NCBI GenBank assembly: GCA_023443985.1
Contig: JAEZSJ010000283.1
Span: 1 to 5,840 of the forward strand
From: Verrucomicrobiota bacterium
Lineage (GTDB): Bacteria > Verrucomicrobiota > Verrucomicrobiia > Opitutales > Opitutaceae
Length of the DNA: 5,840 nt
Direction: 5' to 3'
This document shows positions 4,684-5,840 of this stretch, in pieces; position 1 is the first letter of the stretch, and each line of letters opens with the position of its first letter. The position numbers and the translations under genes were made by a program. The notes beneath the pieces are model-generated. The model was given only the letters and a program-made list of their open reading frames with translations. It searched no databases and had not been told where the DNA came from.

Positions 4684-5840
4684 ATGATCCGCAACCTCTG
4701 GAACGACCTGGAGGGCACCTTCTTCCCGGAAAGCGCCCTCGACTACATGCCCGAAACGCGCCTGCGCGAGGTGCAGCTGCAACGGCTCAAGGCCGTCGTG
4801 GCGTTGAGCTATGCCAACGTGCCGCTCTTCCGTGAGCGCATGGAGGCCAAGGGCGTGAAGCCCGCGGACATCCGGACGCTGGCCGACGTGCGGCACCTGC
4901 CGTTCTCGGTCAAGGGCGACCTGCGCGACACGTATCCGTACGGTCTTTTCGCCGTGCCGATGAGCGAGGTCGTGCGGCTCCACGCTTCGAGCGGCACGAC
5001 GGGCAAGCCGATCGTCGTCGGCTATACGGCGCAGGACATGGAGGTCTGGAAACAGGTCATCATGCGCACGCTCTACGCCGCCGGCTACTCGCGGGGTGAC
5101 ATCGTGCAGAACATGTACGGCTACGGCCTGTTCACCGGCGGCCTCGGCCTGCACGGCGGCCTCGAGGGCATCGGCGCGACCGTGATCCCGATCTCGGGCG
5201 GCAACAGCGAGCGCCAGATCATGGTGATGAAGGATTTTGGCGTCACCGCGATCTGCGGCACCCCGAGCTACTTCATCCACCTCATCGAGGTGGCCGAGAA
5301 GATGGGCATCGATTTCCGCCGCGACTTGAAGGTGAAGCGCGGCGTGTTCGGCGCCGAGCCGTGGACGGATCAGATGCGCCAGTACATCGAGCAGGCGTCC
5401 GGCATCAAGGCGTTCGACATCTACGGCCTCTCCGAGATCATCGGCCCCGGCGTGGGCGCGGAGTGCCAGTGCCAGGACGGCCTGCACATCTTCGAAGACC
5501 ATTTCCTCGTCGAGATCGTGGATCCGCAGACGCTCGAGCCCGTGCCGGACGGCACCGAGGGCGAACTCGTCTTCACCACGCTCAGCAAGCAGGCGATGCC
5601 CGCGATCCGCTACCGCACGCGCGACATCACCGCCATCGACACCCGGCCCTGCGCCTGCGGCCGCACCATCCGCCGCATCCGCCGCATCAGCCGCCGCAGC
5701 GACGACATGTTCATCATCCGCGGCGTGAACGTCTTCCCCTCCCAGATCGAGACCGCGCTCCTCAAGACCGAGGCCACACTGCCGCACTACCAGATCGTGC
5801 TCACCCGCAAGGGCGGACTCGACCGCATGGAGGTGAAGGT
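4684..5840 (+). CDS. paaK: Phenylacetate-CoA ligase-type arylacetate-CoA ligase, 5' part (3' end beyond right edge)
   Basis: This is an AMP-forming ligase of the ANL superfamily: arylacetate + ATP + CoA give arylacetyl-CoA + AMP + PPi in the cytoplasm. 385 codons are visible of the usual 430-440. The N-terminus has the PaaK pattern of LPFSVKGDLRDTYPYGLFAVP (72-92). The P-loop-like adenylate motif SSGTTGKP is at 102-109, FGAEPWT at 222-228, YGLSE at 247-251, and RYRTRD (309-314) provides the ribose-binding Asp region. CACGRT (323-328), SDDMFIIRG (339-347) and GVNVFPSQIE (347-356) lead into the mobile C-terminal domain. The catalytic Lys of that domain would lie beyond the edge. A short Arg-rich stretch (327-338) comes from CGCCGCATC repeats. 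Following iorAB, the likely substrates are phenylacetate, 4-hydroxyphenylacetate or indoleacetate. The first in-frame ATG fits the family's N-terminus; a C-rich leader precedes it. Confidence 0.92.
   Translation, partial: MIRNLWNDLEGTFFPESALDYMPETRLREVQLQRLKAVVALSYANVPLFRERMEAKGVKPADIRTLADVRHLPFSVKGDLRDTYPYGLFAVPMSEVVRLHASSGTTGKPIVVGYTAQDMEVWKQVIMRTLYAAGYSRGDIVQNMYGYGLFTGGLGLHGGLEGIGATVIPISGGNSERQIMVMKDFGVTAICGTPSYFIHLIEVAEKMGIDFRRDLKVKRGVFGAEPWTDQMRQYIEQASGIKAFDIYGLSEIIGPGVGAECQCQDGLHIFEDHFLVEIVDPQTLEPVPDGTEGELVFTTLSKQAMPAIRYRTRDITAIDTRPCACGRTIRRIRRISRRSDDMFIIRGVNVFPSQIETALLKTEATLPHYQIVLTRKGGLDRMEVK

Noticed and set aside
4456..5787. 443-codon open frame on the minus strand, antisense to iorB end and paaK
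   Set aside because: The product is an Asp/His/Ala/Arg-rich string typical of reverse-frame translation of a real GC-rich gene, with no motif; the plus-strand ligase explains the region.

Overview
The window is GC-rich throughout and densely coding. It carries five protein genes, two of them cut by the window edges. I see no rRNA, tRNA, CRISPR array or intact mobile element. The gene set is a peptide/metal-chelate type transporter, a lipoprotein with tetratricopeptide repeats, a ferredoxin-dependent 2-oxoacid oxidoreductase pair, and an arylacetate-CoA ligase. It suggests a GC-rich bacterium with at least partly anaerobic metabolism. I lean towards Verrucomicrobiota (Opitutae-like), because of the GC content, the lack of Shine-Dalgarno sites and the general feel of the proteins, but nothing here proves it.

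Layout. Positions 662 to 3 (minus strand) hold the first 220 residues of an OPT-family transporter that runs off the left edge. A short divergent gap (663-768) separates it from a plus-strand lipoprotein with tetratricopeptide-like repeats (769-2049). A 225-base gap (2050-2274) follows. It holds a 78-base segment bounded by inverted repeats, a 7-bp perfect hairpin, and a 16-base palindrome just before the next start. Then come iorA (2275-3972), iorB (4101-4568) and the 5' part of a paaK-type ligase (4684 to the right edge), all on the plus strand with gaps of 128 and 115 bases.

How the genes fit together. IorA and IorB form indolepyruvate:ferredoxin oxidoreductase, which interconverts aryl pyruvates and aryl-acetyl-CoA with CO2 and ferredoxin. 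The adjacent ligase interconverts arylacetates and their CoA esters. Together they can run oxidatively, degrading aromatic amino acids. They can also run reductively, as in the aryl-acid salvage route of methanogens and some anaerobic bacteria, where environmental phenylacetate or indoleacetate becomes aromatic amino acids. The sequence does not fix the direction. The OPT transporter could supply peptides, but it is divergent and its link is conjectural.

Most notable points. IorA lacks the C-terminal two-[4Fe-4S] ferredoxin domain usual for the family and ends instead in a short alternating Cys-Gly tail. The three ior/paaK genes start directly after C-rich or pyrimidine-rich leaders with no Shine-Dalgarno site. 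The intergenic gaps hold several inverted-repeat structures.
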